From Desulfopila aestuarii DSM 18488 (GTDB lineage Bacteria > Desulfobacterota > Desulfobulbia > Desulfobulbales > Desulfocapsaceae), in NCBI GenBank assembly GCA_945863875.1, contig CAMBBS010000009.1, positions 2,501-66,500 of the forward strand: 64,000 bases of DNA. The letters are read 5' to 3'. This document shows positions 16,054 through 25,554 of this stretch, one piece after another. The notes beneath the pieces were generated by a model that did no database searches, was not told the DNA's origin, and worked only from the letters and a program-made list of their open reading frames with translations. How positions within the stretch are numbered: the first letter of the stretch is position 1; each line of letters begins with the position of its first letter. The position numbers were made by a program, and so were the translations under genes.

Positions 16054-17067
16054 TTAATCCTTGTTTGCTGGAAGCTGCTGCACGTTTCCCTTTGCAAGAA
16101 AAGTTTTTTTCAGCAAGACAATATTGTTTTTCAGCAGGCTGAGGTTATCCCGCCTGTCGAGAAAATTAAGACCAAATAAAATCCCAATTACCGGCAGCAG
16201 CAGGGCCAGCGTCACGACGAGAAGCTTTTTTGTCGGATAGCGTCTGCCATTGTTTTTCGCCGCCAGTTCTTCGGCCGCTTTTTTCATGATCTTCAGGCTG
16301 ACGTGATCACTGTTATTTGCGTAGGCGCCGAGGAGCGCATGATCACAGAGAGTATTTATCACGCGAGGTATCCCCCTGGAAATTTTTGCTACATACTCTA
16401 TTGCCTTTTTTGAAAAAAGAACGTTTCTGCTGTTCCCCCCGGCAATGGCAATTCTGTGTTCTATATAGGTGCTGACATCGGCGGCCTGCAGTGGTTTCAG
16501 GTGGTATCTGGTGGTGATGCGCTGGTTGATCTGGGAGAGCTTTGGGTCATTGAGAATGTTGCGCAGTTCCGGTTGGCCTATCAGGATGATCTGCAGCAGT
16601 TTGTTGGTGTTGGTCTCCAGGTTGGTAAGCAGGCGCAGTTGTTCGATAATTTCAATATCGAGGTTTTGCGCCTCGTCGACAATAAGAGCGGTATTCCTTC
16701 CTGCCGCGTGGGCGCGAAGCAGGTATGCATTTAACTGGTCGATATACTCTTTTATTGAAGGGCTGGCCGCCGGGATAGGAATTTTGAGTTCTTCGCCGAT
16801 GGTTTTAAGAAGATCATTGATGGTCAATTTTGGGTTTAAAATCATTGCGATATCAGTTTTGGCAGGCAGCTGATCTATCAGACAACGACAAACTGTTGTT
16901 TTTCCCGTGCCCACGTCACCTGTCAGGAGTATAATACAACCTTCGCTGCTGATACCATACATCAGATGGGCCAGGGCCTCCCGATGCAATTCACTCATAA
17001 AGAGATATCGGGGGTTGGGCGCGATGGCAAAGGGTTTCTCAGTCAGGCCGAAATAGCGTGTATACAT
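16054..17067 (-). CDS. gspA: GspA/ExeA ATPase of type II secretion
   Basis: 337 aa. It begins MYTRYFGLTEKPFAIAPNPR, the standard ExeA start. AAA ATPase motifs are Walker A GDVGTGKT at 50-57, Walker B ALIVDEAQN near 125 and sensor IGQPEL near 163. A membrane segment lies near 282-305, with only a short periplasmic tail after it. Canonical ExeA has a C-terminal peptidoglycan-binding domain that is missing here; the SPOR-like end of the ATPase at 13548 could replace it. With GspB it would use ATP to assemble the secretin through the cell wall. It is divergent from gspF. Confidence 0.9.
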   Translation of the reverse strand: MYTRYFGLTEKPFAIAPNPRYLFMSELHREALAHLMYGISSEGCIILLTGDVGTGKTTVCRCLIDQLPAKTDIAMILNPKLTINDLLKTIGEELKIPIPAASPSIKEYIDQLNAYLLRAHAAGRNTALIVDEAQNLDIEIIEQLRLLTNLETNTNKLLQIILIGQPELRNILNDPKLSQINQRITTRYHLKPLQAADVSTYIEHRIAIAGGNSRNVLFSKKAIEYVAKISRGIPRVINTLCDHALLGAYANNSDHVSLKIMKKAAEELAAKNNGRRYPTKKLLVVTLALLLPVIGILFGLNFLDRRDNLSLLKNNIVLLKKTFLAKGNVQQLPANKD

Positions 17068-17306
17068 AAGTTTGCATCAACGATAAAATACACCGGAAGA
17101 AATAAAATGCGCCGGGGGTAAAATTTTACGAAGCCAATACCAGCGAATATACGGCGGATTCGCCTTATTTGCCATTTTTCTTTGTTCCGTGTTGTATTTC
17201 ACCTGGAAAATCCTAGTATGTACAGAAGGTTGTTGGAGCATTTCTCTGAAAGAAGCCGGCCTCTTGGCCTTAGCACAGGAATATGACATTATGACCATGA
17301 CTTTCC

Positions 17307-18533
17307 ATGCCAGTATTTGAATACCGCGCTCTTGATGCCAAGGGGAAGAATATCAAGGGTATAGTCGACGCGGACAGCGAATCGCAGGCGCGGACGAAAC
17401 TGCGCTCCCAGGGCCGATATCCTGTGTCTATTGCTGTAAGCAGGAGCAGACAGAGCAAGACCGGGAGCAGGGGCGGTCTGGCTTTCGGCCTGTTCGAGCG
17501 CGTCAAATCCGAGGAGATCAGTATCATGACCCGTCAGCTGGCGACGTTGATGGGCGCAGGGATTCCCCTGGTCCAGGCTCTTGACTCCCTCGTCGAACAG
17601 ACTCGAAATGCAGTGTTGAAAAAGGTCATTGCCCAGATAAAAGGAGCGGTGAACGAAGGTAATACTCTGACCAATGCCCTGGCGGAACACCCAAAGTTAT
17701 TTTCATCTATTTTTATTAACATGGTGCGTGCCGGGGAGGCGTCAGGGGCCTTGGATATAGTCCTGGAACGGCTGGCTGATTTTGGTGAAAAACAGGAGGC
17801 TTTGAAAGGGCGATTGCGGGCGGCGCTTGTCTACCCTATCTTCATGGCCGTTATCGGCTCGGCGATTTTATTTATTCTCATTACCTATATCGTTCCCAAC
17901 ATCACCCAGGTTTTCAACGAGATGGACAAGGTTCTCCCATTGCCGACGCTTTTTCTCATCGGCCTCAGTGATTTCCTGAAAATGTACTGGTGGGCCTGCC
18001 TGTTGCTTTTGGGGCTTGTTTTCACCGGTCTGCGCTATTTCATTCTCCGACCGACCGGCCGCTCCTGGTGGGATTTCCTCAAACTGAAGATGTTTATTGT
18101 CGGACCCGTTGTGCAGAAAGTCATTCTTGCCCGGTTTTCATCGACCTTGGGCAGTTTACTGGAAAGCGGCGTCGGACTGATGACCTCAATGCAGATCGTT
18201 CGAACCCTGGTCAACAATGTCCATGTCGCCCGGGTGATCGATGATGCCATGGAACAGATACAGAAAGGGCAGACGATGACCAGTGCCCTCTCCGATTCAC
18301 AGTGGTTTCCACCCATGTTTGTGCAGATGATTGCTGTGGGTGAACAGAGCGGCAGTCTCGAGACTATGCTGGACAAGGTGGCCAGAGCCTATGAGCGAGA
18401 AGTTGAAACAGCGATAATGGGCATGACGTCACTGATTGAGCCGCTCATGATAGCCGTCATGGGACTGGCGGTCGGCTTTATCGTTCTGTCAATTTTGTTG
18501 CCGATCTTTGAGATGAATCAGATGATAGGATAA
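17307..18533 (+). CDS. gspF: GspF, inner-membrane platform protein of type II secretion
   Basis: 408 aa polytopic protein. It starts MPVFEYRALDAKGKNIKGIV, the usual GspF start, and has two T2SSF domains. The first contains LATLMGAGIPLVQALDSL near residue 77, the second ARFSSTLGSLLESGVGLM near 275, with three membrane spans (near 170, 220 and 380). GspF couples the GspE ATPase to pseudopilus assembly. It is the first gene of a block that runs F-G-H-I-J-K-L-M-N-C-D-E on the plus strand. The 239 bases between gspA and gspF must hold the divergent promoters. Confidence 0.95.
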   Translation: MPVFEYRALDAKGKNIKGIVDADSESQARTKLRSQGRYPVSIAVSRSRQSKTGSRGGLAFGLFERVKSEEISIMTRQLATLMGAGIPLVQALDSLVEQTRNAVLKKVIAQIKGAVNEGNTLTNALAEHPKLFSSIFINMVRAGEASGALDIVLERLADFGEKQEALKGRLRAALVYPIFMAVIGSAILFILITYIVPNITQVFNEMDKVLPLPTLFLIGLSDFLKMYWWACLLLLGLVFTGLRYFILRPTGRSWWDFLKLKMFIVGPVVQKVILARFSSTLGSLLESGVGLMTSMQIVRTLVNNVHVARVIDDAMEQIQKGQTMTSALSDSQWFPPMFVQMIAVGEQSGSLETMLDKVARAYEREVETAIMGMTSLIEPLMIAVMGLAVGFIVLSILLPIFEMNQMIG

Positions 18534-18747
18534 CAAAAGACTTTGAACAAAGGACTTGCCGTATTGGATTCCAGGTGGAAGTTGTGTATATTTTGTCGTG
18601 GCAGGTGAAAATATCCTGCCGTTTGTCGTGGGCGGGTGTGCTATGTTACGCAGACATTGCCAGCCATGCCACTTCTCCCTGTCGACCTCGAAGGCGCGCT
18701 CGGCAGAAAAGTTTTCAAATATTTTTCAAATTACAGGTTATCACAGT

Positions 18748-19218
18748 ATGAAGATTGCATATAAACCGTTGTCTCAATGCCGTAAAAACAACAATGAAGC
18801 GGGTTTCACCCTCATTGAGCTTCTCGTTGTCCTGGTCATAATCGGTATTCTCGCCGGATATATAGGCCCGAAGATCATGGGCCATCCGGAAGAGGCGAAA
18901 CGGACCAAGGCGACCCTGCAGATTCAGGGAATGGATACGGCACTTAAGATGTATAAACTTGATAACGGCATGTATCCGTCAACGGAACAGGGGCTGCAGG
19001 CTTTGGTCGAACCTCCTGTTATAGGCAAGCTGCCGGCCAAGTGGCGTGAAGGGGGCTATTTGGAAAAAGGGAAGGTGCCGCTCGATCCCTGGGGGAATAA
19101 TTTTGTCTACCTCAGTCCGGGCTTGAATGGGGATTTTGATCTCAGTTCCTACGCCGCCGACGGCGAGGCCGGGGGCGAAGGGGACGGAAAGGATATAAAT
19201 AATTGGGAAGTCGAATAA
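18748..19218 (+). CDS. gspG: GspG, major pseudopilin
   Basis: 156 aa. The prepilin motif EAGFTLIELLVVLVIIGILA is cleaved after Gly by GspO, which is not in the window, and the mature Phe would be methylated. The GspG signature GMYPSTEQGLQALVEPP and the C-terminal LDPWGNNFVYLSPG with acidic calcium-loop residues are present. ATG 18748 gives a 22-residue leader, long for GspG but still basic. The open frame upstream continues without family sequence. A gap of 214 bases separates it from gspF, with a weak hairpin at 18600-18620. Confidence 0.93.
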   Translation: MKIAYKPLSQCRKNNNEAGFTLIELLVVLVIIGILAGYIGPKIMGHPEEAKRTKATLQIQGMDTALKMYKLDNGMYPSTEQGLQALVEPPVIGKLPAKWREGGYLEKGKVPLDPWGNNFVYLSPGLNGDFDLSSYAADGEAGGEGDGKDINNWEVE

Positions 19219-19226
19219 TTCCCGCC

Positions 19227-19772
19227 ATGTTGCCGGCGTTGCGCATGATGTTCCGGAACGATTGGAAAAGAGTTGACGATGAAAGAGGTTTCACCCTTAT
19301 TGAACTGATAGTGGTGACGACGCTGATAGGCATCATGCTCGCACTCACTGTTCCGACACTGCGTGATACTGTATTCACCGATCCCCTGAAGACCACGACC
19401 AGAAAACTCCTTGGACTGGTGACAGGGGTCAGGGAAGTGGCTGTTCGTTCTCAACAACCGTATCTGCTGCATATCAGCCGGCTGGAAAACCGTATTTGGT
19501 TTGAGCCGGAGAGTGTCAAAAGTGGAAGTGAAGAAAGTGTCACAGAAAAAAAAGGTGAGTTGATATTTCCTGAATCAGTAAGAATTTCAGGAATATTGCT
19601 GGAAGACGATGAGGATTTGGCACAGGACCAGATAGTTGTCTGGGTGAGCAAACAGGGCTATATGATCGACATCCTTCTTCAGATTGAAGACGAAGACGGC
19701 AAGCATCTGAATGTGCAATTTTATCCGTTTCTCGAACCGGCTCTTGTGTCCGATGAAGCAACCCCCTTTTAA
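19227..19772 (+). CDS. gspH: GspH, minor pseudopilin
   Basis: About 181 aa. The prepilin motif ERGFTLIELIVVTTLIGIML lies near residue 20 and is followed by a short globular domain, as in GspH. It overlaps or abuts the end of gspG and runs into gspI. Three starts are possible: TTG 19203, ATG 19227 and ATG 19245; 19227 is used as the first ATG. Assignment as GspH rests on order (after G, before I) and on the prepilin motif, because the globular domain is poorly conserved. Confidence 0.82.
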   Translation: MLPALRMMFRNDWKRVDDERGFTLIELIVVTTLIGIMLALTVPTLRDTVFTDPLKTTTRKLLGLVTGVREVAVRSQQPYLLHISRLENRIWFEPESVKSGSEESVTEKKGELIFPESVRISGILLEDDEDLAQDQIVVWVSKQGYMIDILLQIEDEDGKHLNVQFYPFLEPALVSDEATPF

Positions 19773-19788
19773 AAGAGACGAATTGTCC

Positions 19789-20208
19789 ATGGCCCAGTCG
19801 AGATTCACCGGTTGTTTATTGCTTGTTAATAAGCGGGCCTTTACTCTTTTGGAGGTGATGATTGCCGTCTCGATCATGGCTATTGCCCTTGTTGCTCTGT
19901 TTGGGTCTCAGTCGAGGAGTCTGTCGCATGCAACAGAGGCGCACTTTAATATGGTTGCCCCGATGCTGGCTGCCGGGAAACTGGCGGAAATCAACAGCGG
20001 CAATGCTGCCATGGCCAATGATGATGGCGATTTTGGTGAAGAATTTCCAGGATACAGCTGGAAGATTGAAACTGAAAATGCATCTTTCGACAGTCCCGAG
20101 GCCTTGACGAAGCTGGTAAAACCGCTGCAAAAGATTGAGCTGACCGTGTTGTGGAACGAGACCCCCTACAGCTATACGCTGACGTACTATGGCCGCGAAC
20201 AGGAATAA
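19789..20208 (+). CDS. gspI: GspI, minor pseudopilin
   Basis: About 139 aa. The prepilin motif KRAFTLLEVMIAVSIMAIAL has Ala before the cleaved Phe, where Gly is usual at -1, so processing efficiency deserves checking. The family features LLEVMIA and AAGKLAEI near residue 65 identify GspI. ATG 19789 follows AGAGACG; an earlier ATG at 19753 would overlap gspH by 20 bases. In known systems GspI nucleates the pseudopilus tip with GspJ and GspK. Its end overlaps gspJ by 20 bases. Confidence 0.85.
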   Translation: MAQSRFTGCLLLVNKRAFTLLEVMIAVSIMAIALVALFGSQSRSLSHATEAHFNMVAPMLAAGKLAEINSGNAAMANDDGDFGEEFPGYSWKIETENASFDSPEALTKLVKPLQKIELTVLWNETPYSYTLTYYGREQE

Positions 20209-20890
20209 GGTGCACGGTAATTCCTCCTTAAGGCAAGAACGGGGCTTTACCCTTATTGAGCTGCTTATGGCCATATTTATTTTTGCCATAGTTGTCTCGT
20301 CGGTATACGGCTCCTATCGTGCGACATTTCATGTAATCCATGGTTCAGAGTCGCGGCTGCAGATCGCCAATGCCGCCCGGGTTGTTTTTGAGATATTAGC
20401 AGAGGATCTTGGTTCTCTCGTCACTGGGCCCAGCGGTGTTTTCCGCGGAGAAACGAAGGATTATTCCGGAAACCGTGGTGACAGTCTCTCTTTTGTCTCG
20501 GCGGCGCATCTTCTGTTACGAAAAGCCGATACCCCTGCCGGACCTGTGCTGATTCGCTACGAGGTTGAACCTGATGCAAAAACCGGTCTGCTCAATCTTT
20601 ATCGGCTGCAGAGTGTTCTCCTGCCCGGCGTTGAGCCGGACGAGGAAGAAGCGGAACGACATCTTGTCTGTCGTGGTCTACAGGAATTTCGATTTACCTA
20701 TCTTGACCAGGATGGTAATGAGACAGAAGAATGGCAGGTTGAAGAGGTCAAAGAGATAGAAGCCTCCGGCGATGGTGCAGCTCAGGAGGAGTCGCCGTTC
20801 CCTGGTCTGGTCACCGTTGAGCTGAGATTTGCCGAGTCGGTGGACAGTGCCGATAGTACTCTTTTTAAGACCGCTGTAGCCCTGCAATGA
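20189..20890 (+). CDS. gspJ: GspJ, minor pseudopilin
   Basis: 233 aa. The prepilin motif is ERGFTLIELLMAIFIFAIVV, with a downstream domain typical of GspJ (ARVVFEILAEDLGSLV near residue 64, GLQEFRFTYLDQDGN near 163). A strongly acidic insert near 185-205 is unusual. It starts within the end of gspI and its stop shares bases with the gspK start (ATGA), which points to translational coupling through the pseudopilin genes. Confidence 0.88.
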   Translation: MAANRNKVHGNSSLRQERGFTLIELLMAIFIFAIVVSSVYGSYRATFHVIHGSESRLQIANAARVVFEILAEDLGSLVTGPSGVFRGETKDYSGNRGDSLSFVSAAHLLLRKADTPAGPVLIRYEVEPDAKTGLLNLYRLQSVLLPGVEPDEEEAERHLVCRGLQEFRFTYLDQDGNETEEWQVEEVKEIEASGDGAAQEESPFPGLVTVELRFAESVDSADSTLFKTAVALQ

Positions 20891-21930
20891 CGGTGAGAAC
20901 GGCTGGGATGAGGGAAAAACAGACCCTTCTGCAAAACGAACAAGGCATGGCCCTGCTGATCACCGTCATGACGGTGAGTTTGCTCGTGGCGGTCACGCTG
21001 CAGTATCACAAGGCCACCTGGCAACAATTTCTTGTCTCGCATAATTATCGGGTGGGGAATCAACTGGGGGCAATCGCCGATTCGGGAGTAAATATTGCCC
21101 TGGCCCTGCTCGAACATGATGGCGAGGAGAATGAATTCGATTCCTTCTTCGACAGTTGGGCAACCTTTGACCAGGAGAGCTTTAGCGGATTGTTTCCATC
21201 CGGTTCCCTGCGCTTGCAGGTTGTCGACCTGTCGGGACGGTTACAGATAAACAGCCTGGTCCGGGGAAGTTCAGCGATGCCCGGTACCGGTGGTGACAAC
21301 ACTGAAAATGAGATTCGAGAGATATTGCTGCGCCTGCTGTTGTCCGGCGACTTTGTCGTTGAAGATGAGACGGAGGCACGTACTATTATCGATGCCCTGG
21401 TCGACTGGATCGATGCAGATGACCAGGAGCTGGATCTCGGCGCGGAGAGCAGTTTCTACCAGTCACTTGAAAAATCGTATAGCTGCAGAAATGGACCTGT
21501 ACGGTATATGGAAGAGTTATTACTGGTAAAAGGTATAAGCCCGGCACTGCTTTATGGGTCGGAAGGAAAAAAAGGATTGGCTAATTACCTGACAGTGCAC
21601 GGTGATGACGGCAAAGTGAATCTCGGCACGGCACCGCTTCTGCTTATAAAAAGTATGGACACGCTTATCAATGATGACCTTCTGAAAAAGCTGGATGAAT
21701 ACAGAAGGGCAAAGGAAAATGAAGAAAGCCTTGCCGGATCAACCTGGTACAAAGGGATTGACGGATGGCCTGGAGATATAGTGATAAATGAAACATTGTT
21801 GACCAGCACGAGCAGCTATTTTCAGATAATCGCCACGGGTGCACTCGATGGCCTGTCACGCCGCGTGGTGGCCATTGCTGAACGACCGAGCGGCGGCGAG
21901 GTCAATCTGCTTGGGAAAAAAATGGAGTAG
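20887..21930 (+). CDS. gspK: GspK, pseudopilus tip protein
   Basis: 347 aa, much longer than the other pseudopilins, as expected for GspK, which caps the pseudopilus. The N-terminal segment EQGMALLITVMTVSLLVAVT replaces the usual F-T-L-x-E, and Glu at +5 is absent, a known property of GspK. The helical insert with LVDWIDADDQ near 174 and RNGPVRYMEELLLVKGIS near 198 is characteristic. The start codon overlaps the gspJ stop. Confidence 0.92.
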   Translation: MTVRTAGMREKQTLLQNEQGMALLITVMTVSLLVAVTLQYHKATWQQFLVSHNYRVGNQLGAIADSGVNIALALLEHDGEENEFDSFFDSWATFDQESFSGLFPSGSLRLQVVDLSGRLQINSLVRGSSAMPGTGGDNTENEIREILLRLLLSGDFVVEDETEARTIIDALVDWIDADDQELDLGAESSFYQSLEKSYSCRNGPVRYMEELLLVKGISPALLYGSEGKKGLANYLTVHGDDGKVNLGTAPLLLIKSMDTLINDDLLKKLDEYRRAKENEESLAGSTWYKGIDGWPGDIVINETLLTSTSSYFQIIATGALDGLSRRVVAIAERPSGGEVNLLGKKME

Positions 21931-21933
21931 TTT

Positions 21934-23376
21934 ATGACGGATGCTTTGTTTTGCCTGGATATACACAAAGATACCGTTGCCGCAGTGGTCGTGGACGGAA
22001 GCCCGAAAATAACCAGGGTAACAGGCTGCGGCAGTGCTGACACCATCAGCCGGTCCTTTGAAGATGCAATCGAAGAGGTCAAGGAGCAGGCCGGATTTTC
22101 CGGCGGTGCATGTCTGGTTACCTTTGGTGCTGAGTTCTTTTCGTTTAGAAATGTCTCCCTGCCGTTTGCCGATCGAAATAAAATTGCCCAGGCACTCCCC
22201 TTCGAACTGGTCGATCATTCCCCGGTTGATATAAATAGTCTGCTCATTGATTTCATTGTGGCAAAAACCGGAGGAGAGAAAACGGATATTGTTGCCGCGA
22301 TGATCAGTCGTGAAGAGCTGGCAACATATCTTTCTTTATTGAATGCGGCCGGAATTAATCCACGGAGCATCGGCATCAGCGGCCTTGCGAGCGCTTTGCT
22401 CATCGCCGAGGGACCGGCCGAAAATTTTCTTCTTATTGATATCGGTACTCGCTGGGCCAGTTTGTTTATCGTTCGCAACAGACAGATCGCCCTTGTCCGT
22501 TCTCTGGGAATCCTTCCGGAAGTTGCCGGCCGGACGGTGATTGACGGTGTCTTTGTCCAAAATGTAAAACAGACGGTGCACGGCTCGCAACTTCTGGATA
22601 CGGAGGATGCCGATTTCAAAGTTTATCTGACCGGGTCCGAGTCACTGATGCAGAGTGCATCGGCGGTGTTGTCACCGGCCCTGGACGGTGTGGCCATAGT
22701 TGTTTTTCGACCGAGTGCACAACCTCTTACCAAGATCGATCCGGAGATACAAAGCCTGTATCAGCCGGAGCTGATGGACAGAATTCTTGCCCATGTTGTT
22801 AAAGATGGTAAAAAAGGCGGAGGGTTCAATTTTCGCAAAGATGATTTCAGAAAAAAGAAATCCATGCGGGAATATCGTAATTTATTTCTGAAATTCGCCC
22901 TTCCTCTGTCTCTCCTTATCGTTTCTGCCATAGCGTATACGGCATATACATATTCAACATTAAGCGCAGAGCAGGAAAGATTACGGCAGCAGATCACCGA
23001 AGTATTCCAGGAGACCCTGCCTGAAGTGACACGCATAGTCAACCCTGTCCAGCAATTGCAGGTTAAAAACAACGAAATAAAGGCCACATACCGGCCCGGC
23101 GGTGCCGGCGGAGCCGGGAACACCGTCGTGGAACTCCTGGCCGAGCTCTCGGCGCGCATTCCTGCAAAGTATGCAGTAAAAGTTGTTCGCCTGGTGGCCG
23201 ATATGGATACAATCAGACTGAAGGCTGTCACCGGTGATTTTAATACGGTCGATAATGTACAGAAAGATCTTGCCGAATCGCCATATTTTTCCGAAGTGGC
23301 TATCAGCTCAGCGAATCAGTCGACTCAAGGGGATGAGGTGAACTTCGAACTTAAACTGGAACTTGCCGGGAAATAA
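21934..23376 (+). CDS. gspL: GspL, inner-membrane assembly protein
   Basis: 480 aa. The N-terminal actin-like cytoplasmic domain (MTDALFCLDIHKDTVAAVVV, and LLIDIGTRWASLFIV near residue 167) resembles PilM/GspL. A membrane helix lies near 320-337 (FALPLSLLIVSAIAYTAYTY), then a coiled coil and a small periplasmic ferredoxin-like domain with a Gly-rich linker (RPGGAGGAGN near 387). It would recruit GspE to the membrane and pair with GspM, whose gene starts two bases after its stop. Confidence 0.85.
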   Translation: MTDALFCLDIHKDTVAAVVVDGSPKITRVTGCGSADTISRSFEDAIEEVKEQAGFSGGACLVTFGAEFFSFRNVSLPFADRNKIAQALPFELVDHSPVDINSLLIDFIVAKTGGEKTDIVAAMISREELATYLSLLNAAGINPRSIGISGLASALLIAEGPAENFLLIDIGTRWASLFIVRNRQIALVRSLGILPEVAGRTVIDGVFVQNVKQTVHGSQLLDTEDADFKVYLTGSESLMQSASAVLSPALDGVAIVVFRPSAQPLTKIDPEIQSLYQPELMDRILAHVVKDGKKGGGFNFRKDDFRKKKSMREYRNLFLKFALPLSLLIVSAIAYTAYTYSTLSAEQERLRQQITEVFQETLPEVTRIVNPVQQLQVKNNEIKATYRPGGAGGAGNTVVELLAELSARIPAKYAVKVVRLVADMDTIRLKAVTGDFNTVDNVQKDLAESPYFSEVAISSANQSTQGDEVNFELKLELAGK

Positions 23377-23378
23377 TT

Positions 23379-23957
23379 ATGCTCTCACGGTTCAACATTA
23401 ACCGCCTGGCAGGTCTCTGGCAGAAATCAGGCATAGAAAAACTGAATAGCCGCGAAAGGTGGGTTCTCTTTGGGGGAATTGCTTTTGTTGTTTGCTTTCT
23501 GGTCTTGCAGCTGGTGATTATTCCTGTCTTTGACGCCCGCAATAATCTGGAGAAATCGATTGCCAGAAAAAACCAGGAAGTAGTCGAAATCAAGTTGCTT
23601 CAGCAGGAATATTATACCTTGAAAAGTGAGGAGGGAACCATACAGACCAGAATAAACCAGCGTCCGGCCGGTTTCACTCTTTTCACTTTTTTAGATCAGA
23701 AGGCCACTGAAGCAAAGGTGAAAAAACAGATCATGTATATGAAACCGTCGACCGTCACCGGAGATGAGCTGAATGAGGCGATGGTGGAGATGAAGTTGCA
23801 GCAGATTACCCTTGCCGATCTCGTCGGTTTTCTTCGCATGGTGGAGTCCGATGAAAATGTTGTCTTCATACGAAGATTTTCCATTCAGGAAAGCGGTGAT
23901 AAACAGGGATATTTTGATTCAATCCTGCAGATTGTCACCTTTGAGAAAAAGGGGTAG
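23379..23957 (+). CDS. gspM: GspM, inner-membrane assembly protein
   Basis: 192 aa. A short cytoplasmic N-terminus is followed by one membrane helix near 28-48 (LFGGIAFVVCFLVLQLVIIP), a coiled coil (ARNNLEKSIARKNQEVVEIK) and a small periplasmic ferredoxin-like domain. The length and layout fit GspM, and its place between gspL and gspN supports the call since sequence conservation is low. GspM partners with GspL in the platform. Confidence 0.82.
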   Translation: MLSRFNINRLAGLWQKSGIEKLNSRERWVLFGGIAFVVCFLVLQLVIIPVFDARNNLEKSIARKNQEVVEIKLLQQEYYTLKSEEGTIQTRINQRPAGFTLFTFLDQKATEAKVKKQIMYMKPSTVTGDELNEAMVEMKLQQITLADLVGFLRMVESDENVVFIRRFSIQESGDKQGYFDSILQIVTFEKKG

Positions 23958-23959
23958 AA

Positions 23960-24844
23960 ATGGTTCACTCTGTCTTCTCATTACGATCTCTGCTGTATGT
24001 GGCGTATGCAGTTATGCTGACGGTGGTGTTGTTGTATGTGCGCTTTCCCGGAGAAAAATTTAAAGATTATTGTGAAAAACGCATTGAACGATTGGTGCCC
24101 GGCAGTACATGCACTATTGAAGAGATAGCCTATCGTTTTCCATCGTCTGCCGCCTTCGCCAATATACACGTAACACGGACCATCGATGAGCAGGACAGCG
24201 ACATGGTTGTCCTGCGCTTGTCGGTTACGCCCGAACCCCTGCAATTCTGGCGAGCCTTTACGCTGCACGGCGAGATGTACTCCGGTCTGTTTACCGCGGG
24301 CCTTGATGTGGATTCCAAGACACAACAATTTCATCTGACGGCCATTCATGTCGAAGGTCTTGAGGTGGGAAAACTGGCCGAAGGTATTGGCCTTGCTGAC
24401 AGAAAAATATCCGGGGTTTTTGCTTTCAAAGGAGATTATCAGGCAGCAAGCAACCACCCGAATGACGGCGTCGGCACGGGAGAAGTCGAGGTGGTTAACG
24501 GCAGCATCGGCCTCCTGCAGCCGATACTGGCTCTTTCGACAATTGAATTCGAAAAGCTTACGGTGGGCGTGAGCCGGCAAAATGGTGTTATTCGATTGGT
24601 CGATGGAAAGCTTGTGGGGCAGGAACTTTCCGCTGACTTCGCCGGGGAAATGCGGTTGACCTCGCCTCTGTTGCAGAGCAGCGTCCTCCTCAGTGGCTAT
24701 TTGGCACCCGATGAAGTTTTTTTAAGGGACCACCCCAGGGAACAGCAGTTTGTTCAGCGCTTATTGCAACGCTACAAGGTGACGGTTCTGCCCTTTAAAG
24801 TGGGTGGTACCGTGCAAAGACCGTTATTCAGATTCAGTACGTGA
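23960..24844 (+). CDS. gspN: GspN, type II secretion protein N
   Basis: 294 aa. One N-terminal membrane helix (YVAYAVMLTVVLLYVRFP) is followed by a periplasmic beta-rich domain related to AsmA-like proteins, with LLSGYLAPDEVFLRDHP near 253. GspN is present in only part of type II systems and its role is not settled. It sits next to gspC, as in many Desulfobacterota loci. Confidence 0.8.
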   Translation: MVHSVFSLRSLLYVAYAVMLTVVLLYVRFPGEKFKDYCEKRIERLVPGSTCTIEEIAYRFPSSAAFANIHVTRTIDEQDSDMVVLRLSVTPEPLQFWRAFTLHGEMYSGLFTAGLDVDSKTQQFHLTAIHVEGLEVGKLAEGIGLADRKISGVFAFKGDYQAASNHPNDGVGTGEVEVVNGSIGLLQPILALSTIEFEKLTVGVSRQNGVIRLVDGKLVGQELSADFAGEMRLTSPLLQSSVLLSGYLAPDEVFLRDHPREQQFVQRLLQRYKVTVLPFKVGGTVQRPLFRFST

Positions 24845-24850
24845 TATCTT

Positions 24851-25513
24851 ATGGCAGCTCGGATTACTGACATATTTCCTTTTCTCCTTATTACCTTGTT
24901 GTGCGTTGGTGTTGTTGAAGGAGGATATCAGGCACTTGAATATTTTGTTTTGCGACCTCCTGTCGAAGGGGTGGCGGTACCTGCTGTTGTTGCAGAAAAA
25001 AACCTGGTGGAGAAAGATGCTCAGCCCCAGAAGCTCGACCATCGGGTTATTTTGCAAAGAAACCTGTTTGGACCGCCTCCCGGAGAAGGTGAGCCCGCTT
25101 CGACTGCTGCCCAGGATGCGGCCGAGGATATCCAATTGACAAGTTTGAAAATTGTCTTGATGGGCACAGTCGCCGGCGGAGATGGCGCCGATCGGGCCAT
25201 TATTTTGGATCAAACCAACAAAAAACAAGAATTGTATGACCAGGGCGATGTCATCCAGGGTGCGATGATCAAAGAAATTCTTCGGGGAAAAGTTATTCTT
25301 TTTTATAATGGCAAGGATGAGATGCTTGATATGAGCGATGCGGCAAACCTCCGGCCAGCTTATGCGGCCCCCGCTGTACAACCCGGTACGGCTCCCGGAG
25401 CGATGGAGAATGGGCCGGTGTTCCAGCCGGCAGTGTCTCCTGGAGGGACACCCAGGAGAGTTATCAACAGACCAAGAACTATTCGGCCGTCCCGAAATTT
25501 ACAAACGGAATGA
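24851..25513 (+). CDS. gspC: GspC, secretin-to-platform connector
   Basis: 220 aa. A membrane helix lies at 9-27, a Pro/Val-rich linker follows, and the homology region contains ILQRNLFGPPPGEG near 67 and LKIVLMGTVAGGDGADRAII near 99 (the GspC/PulC core). The C-terminal PDZ or coiled-coil of classic GspC is replaced by a short Pro/Arg-rich tail. In known systems this protein contacts the N0 domain of the secretin. Its end overlaps the upstream alternative start of gspD. Confidence 0.85.
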   Translation: MAARITDIFPFLLITLLCVGVVEGGYQALEYFVLRPPVEGVAVPAVVAEKNLVEKDAQPQKLDHRVILQRNLFGPPPGEGEPASTAAQDAAEDIQLTSLKIVLMGTVAGGDGADRAIILDQTNKKQELYDQGDVIQGAMIKEILRGKVILFYNGKDEMLDMSDAANLRPAYAAPAVQPGTAPGAMENGPVFQPAVSPGGTPRRVINRPRTIRPSRNLQTE

Positions 25514-25554
25514 GCAAGAGAGATGACAAACATGAAAATCAAGGTGAATTTTAT

